A stretch of 6,298 bases of DNA, from the NCBI GenBank assembly GCA_023301665.1, contig JALZUL010000083.1, positions 1-6,298 on the forward strand. Direction: 5' to 3'. The position numbers and the translations under genes are program-made. The notes under the pieces were generated by a model. The model did no database searches and was not told the origin of the DNA. It saw only the letters and a list, made by a program, of their open reading frames with translations. Origin of the DNA: Ascidiaceihabitans sp. (lineage in GTDB: Bacteria > Pseudomonadota > Alphaproteobacteria > Rhodobacterales > Rhodobacteraceae). Of the stretch, positions 5,887-6,298 are shown piece by piece (within the stretch, counting starts at the first letter, position 1; every line of letters begins with the position of its first letter).

Positions 5887-6138
5887 ATGCCCTCGAACAA
5901 ATCCCGCAACCTTGGCGCTACAGGTTTAAAAGCACGGCGGCGTCCTGATGACCCTATGCAGGCATATGACGCGCTTCCCAGCCCGTTGAGACAGTGGCTT
6001 TCGCAAGCAACATTACCATGGTCACCAACCTCGGCCAAACGTGTTTGGACACGTGCACGGGCGCAAGGATTAAGCGTTGAGGCTGCGCTGCAAACGCTCG
6101 AACGTGCCGAAACCAAAACGCTTTCGCGCGGTCGCTAG
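5887..6138 (+). CDS. Small basic DUF6525-type protein
   Basis: This encodes an 83-residue cytosolic protein without signal peptide or membrane span. It matches my recollection of the DUF6525 family of Rhodobacteraceae, about 80 residues with no known function. Family-like stretches are RNLGATGLKARRR (7-19), DDPMQAYDALP (21-31), LRQWLSQATLPWSP (34-47) with the Leu-Pro-Trp-Ser-Pro core, and KRVWTRARAQG (51-61). A short predicted helix follows (63-76). Arginine and lysine are abundant, so nucleic-acid or ribosome contact is possible but only a guess. The ATG at 5887 is the only good start; a weak CGGA lies 8 nt upstream. It diverges from the formyltransferase run and converges on the partial gene at the right edge. 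Confidence 0.75.
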   Translation: MPSNKSRNLGATGLKARRRPDDPMQAYDALPSPLRQWLSQATLPWSPTSAKRVWTRARAQGLSVEAALQTLERAETKTLSRGR

Positions 6139-6207
6139 CGCGCCCCCTGACCAAGCGAAGCCGTCGGACCAGACAGGAAAGCCTGTGAGCTAGACAACAG
6201 CGTTTCG
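6139..6207. other. Convergent gap with a small hairpin
   Basis: This is the 69-nt gap between the DUF6525-like stop and the stop of the partial gene. ACAGG at 6173-6177 and CCTGT at 6182-6186 form a 5-bp stem with a 4-nt loop. It has no T-run on either strand, so it is at best a weak terminator. Confidence 0.25.
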
Positions 6208-6298
6208 TTATTCGGTCACTTTATTTGGCTGCGCTTTGGCAAGTGCCTCACGGATCGTCGCAAGCAACAGCTCGCGCGTTGCTTCGTCAAAGGATGCG
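6208..6298 (-). CDS. C-terminal end of an unidentified gene, cut by the window edge
   Basis: Reading the minus strand from the right edge gives 29 codons ending in TAA at 6208-6210. The peptide begins ASFDEATRELLLATIREALA and ends KAQPNKVTE: an amphipathic helix followed by a short polar tail, a typical protein C-terminus. The codons are GC-rich at third positions, and the frame lies where a convergent gene would be expected. The other two minus-strand frames were not examined in the same detail. Too little is present to name the product. Confidence 0.55.
   Translation of the reverse strand, partial: ASFDEATRELLLATIREALAKAQPNKVTE

Overview
The window looks like chromosomal DNA from an alphaproteobacterium of the Rhodobacteraceae (Roseobacter-like, moderate GC). 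The main evidence is the run hisD - UPF0262 protein - low-molecular-weight phosphatase on the minus strand, which I know as a conserved Rhodobacteraceae neighbourhood. A small DUF6525-type protein and a short four-cysteine secreted protein typical of the same group support this. This taxonomic call rests on gene content and recollection of the families, not on a search.

Layout. Positions 1-342 hold no gene I can support; they are probably the leader and promoter region of an outer-membrane porin (343-1440, plus), which ends at a strong 15-bp hairpin terminator (1482-1527). A small putative lipoprotein follows on the plus strand (1604-1987). It converges on a five-gene minus-strand run read from right to left: a stand-alone formyltransferase (5060-5629), a YdcF/DUF218-like protein (4492-5067), histidinol dehydrogenase hisD (3040-4341), a UPF0262 protein (2477-2956) and an LMW-phosphatase-like protein (2012-2476). 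The first two overlap by 8 nt, and the last two abut with no spacer. A 257-nt divergent spacer (5630-5886) carries a plausible plus-strand promoter for the DUF6525-like gene (5887-6138). The right edge holds the last 29 codons of an unidentified minus-strand gene (6208-6298).

How the genes fit together. hisD supplies the last two oxidation steps of histidine biosynthesis. The UPF0262 and phosphatase genes behind it are probably co-transcribed and of unknown physiological role. The formyltransferase/YdcF-like pair reads like an accessory two-gene unit placed upstream of the hisD block, perhaps acting on a cell-surface amino-sugar, but its substrate cannot be read from sequence. The porin and the lipoprotein are separate envelope genes.

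I saw no tRNA, rRNA, CRISPR array, insertion sequence or integrase. There is no clear defence system or other large novel system. The points most worth a second look are the formyltransferase-YdcF pair and the altered gene neighbourhood around hisD.
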